Assembly: GCA_041392305.1 (NCBI GenBank)
Contig: JAWKMJ010000002.1
Coordinates: 62,001 to 126,000 of the forward strand
DNA from: JAGQYP01 sp041392305
GTDB lineage: Bacteria > Bacteroidota > Bacteroidia > Flavobacteriales_D > Crocinitomicaceae
DNA: 64,000 nucleotides
Direction of reading: 5' to 3'
The notes beneath the pieces are model-generated. The model was not told where the DNA came from. It searched no databases and saw only the letters and a program-made list of their open reading frames with translations. Positions 15,986 through 25,495 of this stretch are shown here, one piece after another (positions within the stretch are counted from its first letter, which is position 1; each line of letters starts with the position of its first letter). Both the position numbers and the translations under genes were made by a program.

Positions 15986-18900
15986 TGTTTTACAATTGTT
16001 GATTCAAAAATTATCTTTCCTTTTTCTCTAATGAACAATTTATAGACGCCTTTTTCTCCTTCAATAAACAACTGATGTTCTCCCGAAGAAATGTTTTCTT
16101 TTGTCAGTATAATTTGTCCTAACTGATTAACTATTTGCAGCTCTACATTTGAAATTGAGCTTTGTATGGATAAATTGATTTCACCAGTGGTAGGATTTGG
16201 GAAAAGATTGAAACCGTGTCCTTGTAAATCTTCAATTGTTGCAGTGGAGTGATTCACACATTCCGTAGTATCAATACATCCGGCATATTCAATTTGAGCT
16301 GCATAAGCGGATCCATCAGGTGGTGTAAACTGTTGATAATATTCACCAGAAACAGGAGCATAATCTGAGCAATAAAGCCATTGATAAATTCCAGGTGTTT
16401 GATCTATGATCAATTGGTTCCCAACTTCTGAAATAGTAGTATCAATGAGTACAACGTTAACAATTGTCTCTATGATTGAATCACACCCATTAAGCGCTCC
16501 ATTTGCTATAATCGTTGTTCTTGTAGAGTCCGTAGTAACGAATGGAATTGTTGTTCCATCAGTGAAAGTAAAACTTTCTCCGTAGCAAATACTGTTTATT
16601 GAATTGGAATGAGCCAATGGCAATACAATTAATTCTTGAACAATTATGGAATCATTACCAGCTATGTTTTGAAAGGAATCTAGATAGAAGCCTGTTTGAT
16701 TTCTGTACAATCCAAAAATTAATGCGGAATCAAGTTGACATATTTCAATAGGTGCTAATGTGTCTATAAATGTTCCTGAAATTTGAAAATTATCCATTCT
16801 AAAGCCATTATTGATATAATTTCCAATTCCAGTTTCCATTCGTATTTTGAAACGAAACTTAATATTAGGAATACCGCTTAAATTTTGAATTGAATATGAA
16901 GCCATAGGAAACCCAACTGAATAATTCCATCCTGGTTCGAAGTTAAGTGCTTCAATGTCATCTATATACCAATTGGTAGCCAAGGGGTCATTTACAATAC
17001 CAAGAATATCCCATGATTGACCTCCATCTATTGAGTACTCTAAGTTAGATCCCCCTTCATTTGTCCCTTCGGGCTCGCTCAAAATGTCAAAACTTAACTC
17101 TATGTTTGTTAAGTTTGAGAAACTAATTGAAGGAGACTCAAGATAAAAAGTAGGAAAATAGTAATATGAAATTCCTCCAATTGTTAAATCATTGGTCCAG
17201 TCCAAAACCCATTCTCGATCTAAAACAGTTGGCGAATAGGCCGCCCAATTGGGGTCAGAAATAAGAGGCTTATGCCTTAGAGTATAGTGGATGGGCAAAT
17301 TATTAAACACAAACTGGCCGATTGAATCAGAATACCATTTCCAACCATCAATTTCATCCGCTTCAAAGTCATTAAAATAACCATTATTGAGATGTTGTAC
17401 AGTATCCATATTCAACCTTATTACGTGCTGATTATTTAATTCATTTGATTCAGGTATTAGATTGTCAGGATCAATGTCAAGAATGAGATAGTTGTAATCA
17501 AGAAGGTTGTATAATATAGTGTCTCTTATATGAATTAGGTCTTTTTCGTAAGGTCTTAATCTACGTATCTTTTTCGTGGATATCAATAAATCTTGGCCAA
17601 CATTTAACTGACTATCAAAGCTCATGTATATATTTACTCCTGTAGAATCAGAAACACTGTTGTTGTTATTTTTAATAAGAATATTTTCATTAAATACCTT
17701 GTCGATGGAAGAGAGCATTAAGCTTTTATTATCGACTCCAATTAAATCTGATTCAGCTTCTCTGATCTGAAAATTATCTATCAAAATCCTGTGTACTGAG
17801 GAGTCTTTTTTAGCAATAACGAACATAAATTTGACTGACTCTTTATGCTTGATTTGATGTAAGTCAATTGAAAAATGATGATTGTTATCATAGTTCCTTC
17901 CTTGATACATGCTTGATCCTTTTAGAACATTATTTTGATCGGCATAGCACACTCTGGAGTTAAGTGAGGCGAACACGTATTTCTGAAGTTCATCTACCCC
18001 ATATTCAGGGATATATTCTAGGTATAAAGGTGAATTGTTGTCGTTTGAGGTTTCAATGCTTTCCCATTTCTGCCCACCGTCTATTGAGTACATGATCGAA
18101 GTAAGAAGTTGTGAGCTATTAGGATATACTTCATTTGAAAAGTCAAATTCCAAAATTGGGTTTGATAATTGAGTTAAATCATAAATTGGAGAAAATATAT
18201 GTGTTCTGGCTAATTTTTCGGGCTCAAGGCCAGCACTTGCAGTCAAAGACTTTGATTGTGCAAACAACGTGTCTAAACTATTTCCAAGTGGAGCACCGTA
18301 TTGATACATATTTGTTCCAATAGAGGATGAAGCTCTCCAATTATTATTATGGATTTCAAAATCATTAAAATATGGAAGGTTTAACTTAGTTTCTTGAATT
18401 ATTTTAACGTAGTTCATATTATCGTACTCTCTCATTTCATCAATGACACTATCAGCATCATTAATGGCTATAATGAAAAAACTTGAAACCAAAGTTGATT
18501 GTTTTGAAAAAACGAAAAAGGTATCAATAAATGAGGTATCTGAAATTATCGCTTCGTTTTGAGTCCCCAGTATAATATCAGATGGGTCAAATATACTATC
18601 TGTGGACCAATAAAAATTAGTTTTTGATTGAGGTAAAGGTGATAAACCGCTATTAAATAAGGAATAATGCAGGGTGTCTGTATTCCAATCACTACGGGTA
18701 AATCTATGTAACTTATCGAACTCTATGGACACATCTGGTTTGGGTTCTCCTAAATAGAGATCATCAATTTGTCCGTTTGAAGGGTATGAATAGGTGCCAA
18801 GGTGTGATTCTAATAGAGCAATTTTGTCATAGTTATTACCTGCCATTGTAGGCATGGATATGCAATGGCAATCCCATCCATAGCGTCTTGACATTCGCGT

Positions 18901-20178
18901 AAGTGACGCTGATGATATTGATTGACTAAAAACAGGGATTCCATTCAAAAATGCTCTTTCAGGGACAGCTATTCCGCTTAAAACATCAATTGACGAGAAC
19001 CAATAACATAGCGTAGGGTTGATAGCACTGCTCATGTCGATGTATGGAGATTGAATGATTGCATTTGTTGGTGGGTCCCAGCTATAACTATACCAAGAAT
19101 TTTCTCCCGATCTAGGTTTTTCGATGTCCCACATTTTACTTTCTCCACGTGTCCAAAATCCATATCCCAAATGAAAGTTAGACCACATCTGAACAGAGCT
19201 ATCAAAGTCTTCAATGTAGGGATAAGGCAGAATCGAATCAATTTCTAATACAGTAATAGACACATTATTGGATTCATTGGATTCATCTAGACTATCCAAA
19301 ACATCAATATTAGTCAAAATGTAATAGGTTCCTGCAGCTAAATTTGCTGGCATAGAGTAGGTTCGATTAAGAAAACTTACTGAGCCTCCTGTGTTTAAAT
19401 TAATATCATCTAAAAAAAGATCAAGAGCATCTAGATTTGGATCGGTCGAAAAGTAAACTTCCAATTTAAAGCTATGTATCCCGGCCCATTCATTCCAGAA
19501 ACCAAATTTGTGATTGACTTCAAAGTCGGGAATGAACTTATTGTACCCCGATAGAGTATCTTCAGCAATTCCATAAAGGTCAAATCGTTCAAGACCTATT
19601 CTAAAGTCATCGATTAACCATCCTCTGTAGCTAGTTGAAGTTGGAGGAGTGGATAGTTTAAATCGAAATTTAACTGAATCCAAACCAACGAGTGAATTCA
19701 GTTTAACTGAGGATCTTTGTAAAACAGTATTTCCTTGAAAACCCAGAATTTGGTCTTGCCAATTATACATTCTTACGGCAGGATCGTAATACAAATTCCA
19801 ATTTATACTGTCGGTGGTATACTCTAAAATGAAGGAAGTTTGGTTGTAAAAATGTTTAGAATGAAAAAAAGATAATGCGTAATTGGTGTCAATATTTGTA
19901 AAATCAAAATAGGGTGTTTCCAATGCCATTACCGAATTGGCAGACATTGAACCATTTGCCTTTGTTACCCAGCAGCCAGGGTAGCTTTGCACATCACTTA
20001 AACTACCACTTGAATAGGGAGGCCCCATCTGCCAATCATCAGATCCAGTAATAGCATAGTGATACCATAAAGTATCCGATGTGGTATCATCAAAGGGATT
20101 GAAATATGGGGGTTGAATACCTTGTGAAAAGCAATTAAAAAAATTCAGAATTAGCAAAGGTAGCAAGTAGCGTAACAT
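15982..20178 (-). CDS. Large secreted T9SS protein with jelly-roll and CARDB-like modules
   Basis: 1398 residues from the ATG at 20178, giving MLRYLLPLLILNFFNCFSQG, a good signal peptide. An in-frame extension to 20241 would run through a -7 promoter box and is rejected. The chain repeats a pattern: a YFNDFE/YIEDFD-type block followed by a jelly-roll (MAM/concanavalin-like) domain with LEYSIDGGQSW or YTTDSINW, then a CARDB-like beta-sandwich with the DESNESNNVSI / IPESNELNNQHV signature. At least four such rounds are visible. Residues ~1320-1398 (FNLFPNPTTGEINL...VYKLFI) are a T9SS sorting domain. It is probably a cell-surface adhesin or matrix protein; no catalytic site is seen. Confidence 0.85.
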   Translation of the reverse strand: MLRYLLPLLILNFFNCFSQGIQPPYFNPFDDTTSDTLWYHYAITGSDDWQMGPPYSSGSLSDVQSYPGCWVTKANGSMSANSVMALETPYFDFTNIDTNYALSFFHSKHFYNQTSFILEYTTDSINWNLYYDPAVRMYNWQDQILGFQGNTVLQRSSVKLNSLVGLDSVKFRFKLSTPPTSTSYRGWLIDDFRIGLERFDLYGIAEDTLSGYNKFIPDFEVNHKFGFWNEWAGIHSFKLEVYFSTDPNLDALDLFLDDINLNTGGSVSFLNRTYSMPANLAAGTYYILTNIDVLDSLDESNESNNVSITVLEIDSILPYPYIEDFDSSVQMWSNFHLGYGFWTRGESKMWDIEKPRSGENSWYSYSWDPPTNAIIQSPYIDMSSAINPTLCYWFSSIDVLSGIAVPERAFLNGIPVFSQSISSASLTRMSRRYGWDCHCISMPTMAGNNYDKIALLESHLGTYSYPSNGQIDDLYLGEPKPDVSIEFDKLHRFTRSDWNTDTLHYSLFNSGLSPLPQSKTNFYWSTDSIFDPSDIILGTQNEAIISDTSFIDTFFVFSKQSTLVSSFFIIAINDADSVIDEMREYDNMNYVKIIQETKLNLPYFNDFEIHNNNWRASSSIGTNMYQYGAPLGNSLDTLFAQSKSLTASAGLEPEKLARTHIFSPIYDLTQLSNPILEFDFSNEVYPNSSQLLTSIMYSIDGGQKWESIETSNDNNSPLYLEYIPEYGVDELQKYVFASLNSRVCYADQNNVLKGSSMYQGRNYDNNHHFSIDLHQIKHKESVKFMFVIAKKDSSVHRILIDNFQIREAESDLIGVDNKSLMLSSIDKVFNENILIKNNNNSVSDSTGVNIYMSFDSQLNVGQDLLISTKKIRRLRPYEKDLIHIRDTILYNLLDYNYLILDIDPDNLIPESNELNNQHVIRLNMDTVQHLNNGYFNDFEADEIDGWKWYSDSIGQFVFNNLPIHYTLRHKPLISDPNWAAYSPTVLDREWVLDWTNDLTIGGISYYYFPTFYLESPSISFSNLTNIELSFDILSEPEGTNEGGSNLEYSIDGGQSWDILGIVNDPLATNWYIDDIEALNFEPGWNYSVGFPMASYSIQNLSGIPNIKFRFKIRMETGIGNYINNGFRMDNFQISGTFIDTLAPIEICQLDSALIFGLYRNQTGFYLDSFQNIAGNDSIIVQELIVLPLAHSNSINSICYGESFTFTDGTTIPFVTTDSTRTTIIANGALNGCDSIIETIVNVVLIDTTISEVGNQLIIDQTPGIYQWLYCSDYAPVSGEYYQQFTPPDGSAYAAQIEYAGCIDTTECVNHSTATIEDLQGHGFNLFPNPTTGEINLSIQSSISNVELQIVNQLGQIILTKENISSGEHQLFIEGEKGVYKLFIREKGKIIFESTIVKQ

Positions 20179-20201
20179 GATTGAACTTTTAAGTTTAAGT
20201 C

Positions 20202-20209
20202 CAAAATTA
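20202..20209 (-). promoter_or_regulatory. -7 box of the 1398-residue T9SS gene
   Basis: Minus-strand TAATTTTG matches TAnnTTTG and lies 23 bases upstream of the chosen ATG at 20178. No clear -33 TTG is found at proper spacing. Confidence 0.4.
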
Positions 20210-20290
20210 ACCCAAATAAAACAATATCCTAAAAACCCCAAATCAAAATTTTCTTAAATTAGACCTCAAACGACAATTAAAAACGAAACC

Positions 20291-21976
20291 ATGGGCGAAG
20301 TAAAATCAGATTTGGAAATAGCTCAAGCGGCCACGCTCGAGCACATTAGTAAAATTGCTGCAAAACTCAATGTGAGCGAAGACGACATCGAAATGTATGG
20401 AAAGTACAAGGCGAAGTTGCCTCTTTCTTTAATCGATGAGAAGAAGATCGCACAAAACAATTTGATCTTAGTAACGGCATTGACTCCCACTCCTGCTGGA
20501 GAAGGGAAAACGACTGTTACGATTGGTTTGACCGAAGGATTGAATAAAATCGGAAAGCAAGCCATGGCGGTTTTACGTGAACCTTCATTGGGTCCCGTAT
20601 TTGGAATCAAAGGTGGTGCAGCTGGAGGAGGTTATTCTCAGGTGGTGCCCATGGAAGACATCAATTTGCATTTTACAGGAGATTTTAACGCTGTAGAAAA
20701 AGCAAACAATTTACTTTCTGCTGTTATTGATAATAATTTACAATCCAGAACCCGTGGATTAGATATTGATCCAAGAACAATTGTTTGGAAGAGAGTCATT
20801 GACATGAATGATCGTGCTCTAAGAGACATTACTATTGGATTGGGAGGCACGGGTAACGGAATTCCTAGACAAGATGGGTTCAATATTACTGCTGCATCTG
20901 AGATCATGGCCATTCTTTGTATGTCGAATGATATTGAAGATTTAAAAGAGAAATTGGGAAATATTTATATTGGACAGACATTCAAAGAGAAAAAGCCAGT
21001 TTATGCTAAAGATCTGAATGTAGTAGGAGCTATGGCCTTGTTGCTGAAAGATGCGATCAAGCCAAACCTAGTTCAAACTCTAGAGCATAATCCAGTGATT
21101 ATTCATGGAGGTCCTTTTGCGAATATTGCTCAGGGAACAAATACCATTATTGGAACGAAAATGGGCTTGTCCTTATCCGAATACGTTGTAACGGAAGCTG
21201 GTTTTGGAGCAGATTTAGGAGCTGAAAAATTCTTGAATCTAAAGTGTGTACATGCTGGATTAAAACCCAAAACAGTTGTGGTTGTCGCTACTATCAGAGC
21301 CTTAAGACATCATGGAGGAGCACAAAAAGAAGAGTACAATACGCCAAGTGTTGAAAGAGTGCGAAAAGGAATTGAAAACCTAGAAAAACATATTGAAAAC
21401 GTTCAAAAATTTGGATTGAACCCTGTTGTAGCGATCAACAAGTTCATCTCGGATACCGAAGAAGAATGGGCTGTGGTAAAAGAAGTTTGTGCAAAACACG
21501 GTGTAAAAGCTGTGATTTCAGACGGATGGGCAAATGGAGGAAATGGAACTTCAGATCTTGCAAAAGCGGTGGTTGAGGAGATTAATTCTGGTTCTGCAAA
21601 TTTCCGTCCATTATATGATTGGAAGTCTACCACTATTGTAGAAAAGATGAATAAAATCGCCAAGGAGATTTATGGTGCCGATGGAGTAGAACTTTCAAAA
21701 AAGGCTCAAATGGACTTGAAAAACATTGAAGATTTGGGAATGGGAAGCTTACCTGTTTGTATGGCAAAAACACAAAACTCTTTTAGCGATAATCCTGCTT
21801 TGAGAGGTCGTCCAACGGGCTTTACAGTAAATGTGAGAGAATTTGAAATTGCAGCCGGTGCCGGATTCATTGTGCCAATTTTAGGTGTGATGATGCGTAT
21901 GCCTGGATTGCCAGCTGTACCAGCATCTGAAGGAATGGATATTGATAAGAATGGTGTGGTGACTGGATTATCCTAA
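20291..21976 (+). CDS. fhs: Formate-tetrahydrofolate ligase
   Basis: ATP-dependent ligation of formate to tetrahydrofolate, giving 10-formyl-THF for one-carbon metabolism in the cytosol. It has 561 residues, the usual ~555-560. The P-loop TPTPAGEGKT covers 65-74, followed by the highly conserved REPSLGPVFGIKGGAAGGGY...INLHFTGD region (97-131). Later signatures VVVVATIRALRHHGG and GSLPVCMAKTQNSFSDNP are intact. It starts at an ATG 51 bases after the divergent T9SS gene's start region and is not in an operon with other folate genes. Confidence 0.96.
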   Translation: MGEVKSDLEIAQAATLEHISKIAAKLNVSEDDIEMYGKYKAKLPLSLIDEKKIAQNNLILVTALTPTPAGEGKTTVTIGLTEGLNKIGKQAMAVLREPSLGPVFGIKGGAAGGGYSQVVPMEDINLHFTGDFNAVEKANNLLSAVIDNNLQSRTRGLDIDPRTIVWKRVIDMNDRALRDITIGLGGTGNGIPRQDGFNITAASEIMAILCMSNDIEDLKEKLGNIYIGQTFKEKKPVYAKDLNVVGAMALLLKDAIKPNLVQTLEHNPVIIHGGPFANIAQGTNTIIGTKMGLSLSEYVVTEAGFGADLGAEKFLNLKCVHAGLKPKTVVVVATIRALRHHGGAQKEEYNTPSVERVRKGIENLEKHIENVQKFGLNPVVAINKFISDTEEEWAVVKEVCAKHGVKAVISDGWANGGNGTSDLAKAVVEEINSGSANFRPLYDWKSTTIVEKMNKIAKEIYGADGVELSKKAQMDLKNIEDLGMGSLPVCMAKTQNSFSDNPALRGRPTGFTVNVREFEIAAGAGFIVPILGVMMRMPGLPAVPASEGMDIDKNGVVTGLS

Positions 21977-22119
21977 AATATGGAGTATATTTTATCTTCA
22001 GTAATTACTTGATATGTAGATGACTAATGGTTCAAGTTGAGCAACTGGAAGATATAATATCATAGAAAAAATTAAGTTCAATATTTAGGATTATAGCTTT
22101 CGCATCATTACATTTGATT

Positions 22120-22277
22120 TTAGGTTGGATCAAGCATTATATTTAATATAAAAAATTCTGTCTCTATGATCAGCTATGAAATCACTATACGATTTAGAGG
22201 CAGCGCTTAATCTGACCCCGAGTTCACTAGTAAAAGAAGACAACCCTTTCGGAAACGGAGGGGTGTTTTCATTTTAA
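22120..22277 (+). ncRNA. Candidate small RNA between fhs and the MORN gene
   Basis: A TACATTTG -7 match ends at 22116, and a Rho-independent terminator closes at about 22277, defining a possible transcript of about 155 bases. Inside it, CTGTCTCT and AGAGGCAG can form an eight-base helix with one G-U pair. A short outer AAGC/GCTT pairing is also possible. No -33 TTG is seen and no known RNA family is recognised. Confidence 0.3.
22236..22277 (+). terminator. Strong terminator with GAAA tetraloop
   Basis: A stem of about 15 pairs, from GAAGACA and CCCTTTCG across a GAAA loop to CGGAGGGG and TGTTTTC, has one bulged A and a few G-U pairs. It is followed by CATTTT. It lies 260 bases after the fhs stop, so it may end fhs or an independent small RNA. 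Confidence 0.7.
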
Positions 22278-22325
22278 GACCTTTTCCACGCTCAAATTTC
22301 TTATCTTCAAAAAAAAATAAGATTC

Positions 22326-23933
22326 ATGAGATACTTGTTATTTACACTTTTCATTTTACTGTTAAATTCCATTGTATTAGCGCAAGAGAAGGTAAGGTGT
22401 GGTAAAGTGAATTACACTTTAGAAGGGGAATTAGCCAATTCTTCCTCCCGCACGCCCATCATGAATCAAAAAATGGGAATTTTACCTGAAATTGGAGCTC
22501 GAGGCGAATTATTGAAGTATTTCCAATCAGAATTATTTGGAGGTCAGGTGAGTGGTACATTGGTGATCGCTGAAGTTGAAATTACTGGAATCAAAGGAAG
22601 TAATGTATCCTTAAAAGTTCTGGAGGAAAAGTCTCAAATCACTGTGAATGGGAAAAAGAAGAATCATTTCTTAAGTGGCAATCGGGTCAAGTTGAATATT
22701 TACGATTATCAAACCCCACAATTGAGGAAAAATTATTGGGAAACAGGTGAGGTAAAATCTGAAGGAATGTCTGTTTGTGGGAACAAAATTGGAAAATGGA
22801 CTTATTACCAAATAAACGGAACCAAAAAAAGCACTTACGCACTGAATGAAGATGGCGAAATTGAGGGGGCTTATGAGCAGTTTCACCCCAACGGCCAATT
22901 GTATCTGAAAGGTCAGTATAAAGATGGAAAGAAGGACGGGGAACGGAAAGTGTACAATCCTGATGGATCCGATGGAGGTTTCTTGAATTACAAAAGGGAT
23001 GAAAAGTATGGGAAGTATCTATTAAAATATCCAAACGGTCAAACTAAAGAAATAGGTGAATATAGTTTTTCGGGAAGAATTGAGGGGATACAAAAGGGTT
23101 TTTACGAAGATGGAAAGCCCCAATTTGAATACGATGAAGACCAAAGAATTCGAAAGGAATGGTATACGAATGGGAACTTAAAAGAGGAGATCAAATTAGA
23201 TTATTCTGGAAAGAAGAAAGACGGCAGATGCAAGGAATATTATGAAAATGGTAAGTTAAAATCAGATATTGTTTATGATGATGATGAATATGAAGGGGAC
23301 TACATTTTATATTATGAAAACGGACAAATTAAGAAAAAGGGAAAATACAAATGGACGGATCACAAGAAGGATGGGGAGTGGCTAGATTATTTTGAAAATG
23401 GAAAACTAGCTTACAAAAGAAATTATTATCAGGGAGTCATGAAAGGACTAAACGAGTCTTACTATGAGAATGGACAATTAAAAATAAAAGCGTACTATAA
23501 AAGTGGAGAACCCGAAGGAGAAGTGATAAGCTATTTTGAAGATGGTAAAGTTAAGTCCAAAGCCAATTTCAAAGAAGGAAAAAAGGAAGGTGTCTGGAAA
23601 ATGTTTTTCGAGGATGGTACATTGAAAACAATGAAAACATTTGTGCAAGACAAAGAAGAAGGTCCTTTCGAAATTTATCATGAACCAGGAAAACTCAAAG
23701 AGAAAGGTTCGAAAAAAGGAATGTTTTTCCAAGGCCCTTTTGAGTCTTACTACGAAAGTGGCAAACTAAGATCCAAAGGCACTTTCCTTGAAGATGGGAA
23801 AAGAACAGGTCTATGGTTGTTCAACGACAAAGAGGGAAACCTTGAAAAGAAAGGAAACTACGAAAATGGCTTAAAAACAGGCAAATGGATTGAAGTAGAT
23901 GAAAATGGAAAGAAGAAGAAGGTGAAGTATTAG
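22326..23933 (+). CDS. Exported MORN-repeat (YwqK-like) protein
   Basis: 535 residues. A signal peptide (1-20, ending VLAQ) and a mixed region to about 140 are followed by roughly 14 tandem MORN_2-type units of 20-25 residues. The units are built around YYENGKLK/FEDGKVKSKA and G.(K/R)(K/E)G.W..F.., and run almost to the C-terminus. Such chains form elongated beta solenoids. In Bacteroidota they are often annotated as YwqK antitoxin-like proteins, but no toxin partner is nearby, so an antitoxin role is not supported. Probably periplasmic or surface; function unknown. The base composition is like its neighbours. Confidence 0.85.
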   Translation: MRYLLFTLFILLLNSIVLAQEKVRCGKVNYTLEGELANSSSRTPIMNQKMGILPEIGARGELLKYFQSELFGGQVSGTLVIAEVEITGIKGSNVSLKVLEEKSQITVNGKKKNHFLSGNRVKLNIYDYQTPQLRKNYWETGEVKSEGMSVCGNKIGKWTYYQINGTKKSTYALNEDGEIEGAYEQFHPNGQLYLKGQYKDGKKDGERKVYNPDGSDGGFLNYKRDEKYGKYLLKYPNGQTKEIGEYSFSGRIEGIQKGFYEDGKPQFEYDEDQRIRKEWYTNGNLKEEIKLDYSGKKKDGRCKEYYENGKLKSDIVYDDDEYEGDYILYYENGQIKKKGKYKWTDHKKDGEWLDYFENGKLAYKRNYYQGVMKGLNESYYENGQLKIKAYYKSGEPEGEVISYFEDGKVKSKANFKEGKKEGVWKMFFEDGTLKTMKTFVQDKEEGPFEIYHEPGKLKEKGSKKGMFFQGPFESYYESGKLRSKGTFLEDGKRTGLWLFNDKEGNLEKKGNYENGLKTGKWIEVDENGKKKKVKY

Positions 23934-24152
23934 AATTTAATTAAAAGTGAAAAGTGCAAAATGCAAAGTTTGAATAGAGTCTGTAAAATGGGACAATATT
24001 GAATTCTAGATTTCTGAAATTGGCAAAAAAAGTTAAAGCGCATGAATTAACATAAAGAAGTCTATTACCTTTTTAAGGAGAAAGGAGACGTCTAAAGTCT
24101 ACATCACATCTCAGCGTCCACCGCGCCTCCTTTGCGCCTTTGCGGTTAAACC
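23934..24152. repeat. Gap with word-like repeats beside the hisIE stop
   Basis: Near 23945-23970 are short echoes of AAAAGTG/CAAAATGCAAAG. At 24107-24150 the sequence runs CCGCGCCTCCTTTGCGCC then TTTGCGGTTAAA, an approximately eight-base periodic word (CCTTTGCG). The latter stops two bases before the hisIE stop codon. Similar words occur widely between genes in Bacteroidota, from general experience and not searched here. Confidence 0.5.
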
Positions 24153-24740
24153 CTACCTACTTCTTCCCTTCAAAACTCCTTCAATATCCTTCAACTCAAA
24201 CCCTTTAGCCTTCAACAAGATCAAATAATGGTATAACAGATCCGCCGCTTCATTCTTGAAGAGCTCATCATTACTATCCTTAGCCTCAATAACTACTTCC
24301 ACAGCTTCTTCTCCAACTTTTTGAGCTACTTTGTTGATCCCTTTTTTAAAGAGTTGATTGGTATAGGAATTTGGGTCATCTTCATCGATTTTTCTTTGAA
24401 TGGTTGCTTCCAAATCGTATACAAATCCTTTAGCAGTTTCCTCTCCCCAGCAAGAGGTTGTTCCTTTATGGCAAGTGGGTCCGACTGGATCTGCCATAAT
24501 CAAAACAGTGTCCTGATCACAATCTACCATCATTTCTTTTACAAAAAGAAAATTGCCAGACTCTTCACCTTTCGTCCATAATCTATTTTTAGATCGACTA
24601 AAGAAAGTCACCTTTCCTTCTTTTTGTGTTTTGGCTAAAGCTTCTTCATTCATGTAGCCTAGCATGAGTACTTGCAAAGTCTTGTAGTTCTGTACGATTA
24701 CAGGAACTAATCCATTAGTTTTATTAAAATCCACTTTCAT
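24153..24740 (-). CDS. hisI: Bifunctional phosphoribosyl-AMP cyclohydrolase / phosphoribosyl-ATP pyrophosphatase
   Basis: Histidine synthesis steps 2 and 3 in one chain (HisIE). From the ATG at 24740 it has 195 residues; an ATG four codons earlier is less likely. The cyclohydrolase half (1 to ~105) shows VTFFSRSKNRLWTKGEESGN, VDCDQDTVLIMADPVGPTCHKGTTSCW with the metal-binding Asp/Cys/His residues. The pyrophosphatase half (~110-190) shows SYTNQLFKKGINKVAQKVGEEAVEVVIEAKD and EAADLLYHYLILL. It is the last gene of the his operon, and its start lies inside hisF (17-base overlap). Confidence 0.95.
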   Translation of the reverse strand: MKVDFNKTNGLVPVIVQNYKTLQVLMLGYMNEEALAKTQKEGKVTFFSRSKNRLWTKGEESGNFLFVKEMMVDCDQDTVLIMADPVGPTCHKGTTSCWGEETAKGFVYDLEATIQRKIDEDDPNSYTNQLFKKGINKVAQKVGEEAVEVVIEAKDSNDELFKNEAADLLYHYLILLKAKGFELKDIEGVLKGRSR

Positions 24741-25494
24741 ATCTAATTGCAATATTTTGTTCTTTCAAATAAGCTTTTAATTCAGGCACCGGAATTTCCC
24801 CATAGTGAAATATGCTCGCTGCCAATCCCGCATTGGCTTCCGTATTTAGGAAGAGATCTTCAAAGTGTTTTTTACTTCCTGCTCCACCAGAAGCAATCAC
24901 CGGAATGTTTACATTTTTAGCAACTTGATCTGTTATGTCCAAGGCAAATCCATCTTTGGTTCCGTCATTATTCATCGAAGTAAGTAAAATTTCCCCTGCG
25001 CCCAATGATTCTCCGATTTTTGCCCAAAAATTGGTTTCTAGAGGCATTTCTTCTCTTCCGCCTTTCACATATACTTTCCAATTTGATCCATTGAATTTGG
25101 TGTCAATGGCTAAAACGACACACTGACTCCCATACCTTTCTGCTATTTCTGTAATTAGTTCAGGTCTTTTCACGGCGGAAGAATTGATACTCACTTTATC
25201 GGCCCCAGCTCTAATCACTGCACCCGCATCTTCAACACTATTGATACCACCTCCCACCGTAAATGGAATATTGATTTCTTGGGCGACTTTCTCAACCAGA
25301 TCCACTAAGGTTTTGCGCTTCTCAACGGTCGCAGTTATATCTAGGAAGACCAATTCATCTGCACCCTGATCAGCATATTTTCTAGCCAACTCAATTGGGT
25401 CACCAGCATCTCTAATCCCCACAAAATTAACACCTTTAACAGTACGTCCGTTCTGTATGTCTAAGCAAGGTATGATTCTTTTCTTTAAAGTCAT
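24724..25494 (-). CDS. hisF: Imidazole glycerol phosphate synthase, cyclase subunit
   Basis: TIM-barrel subunit that uses ammonia delivered by HisH to convert PRFAR into imidazole glycerol phosphate and AICAR. It has 256 residues. The catalytic aspartates are Asp12 (IPCLDIQNGR) and Asp131 (LAIDTKF); the phosphate-binding loops GGGI and VIASGGAGS are intact. It lies one base after hisA and overlaps hisIE at its end, consistent with coupled expression. Confidence 0.97.
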   Translation of the reverse strand: MTLKKRIIPCLDIQNGRTVKGVNFVGIRDAGDPIELARKYADQGADELVFLDITATVEKRKTLVDLVEKVAQEINIPFTVGGGINSVEDAGAVIRAGADKVSINSSAVKRPELITEIAERYGSQCVVLAIDTKFNGSNWKVYVKGGREEMPLETNFWAKIGESLGAGEILLTSMNNDGTKDGFALDITDQVAKNVNIPVIASGGAGSKKHFEDLFLNTEANAGLAASIFHYGEIPVPELKAYLKEQNIAIRYESGF

Positions 25495-25495
25495 T

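Larger units (their letters stand above)
21977..22325. other. Gap downstream of fhs
   Basis: 349 bases without a protein gene. It contains a -7-like TACATTTG at 22109-22116, a stem CTGTCTCT/AGAGGCAG that can enclose a short hairpin, and a strong terminator at 22236-22277. Together these suggest either a long fhs 3' untranslated region or a separate small RNA. Confidence 0.6.

Noticed and set aside
19980..20241. Start of the 1398-residue protein at 20241
   Set aside because: The extension lacks a signal peptide and crosses a -7 promoter box at 20202-20209; the ATG at 20178 gives a proper signal peptide.
22326..23933. Toxin-antitoxin antitoxin (YwqK)
   Set aside because: No toxin gene is adjacent, and the protein has a signal peptide, so only MORN-type repeats are claimed.
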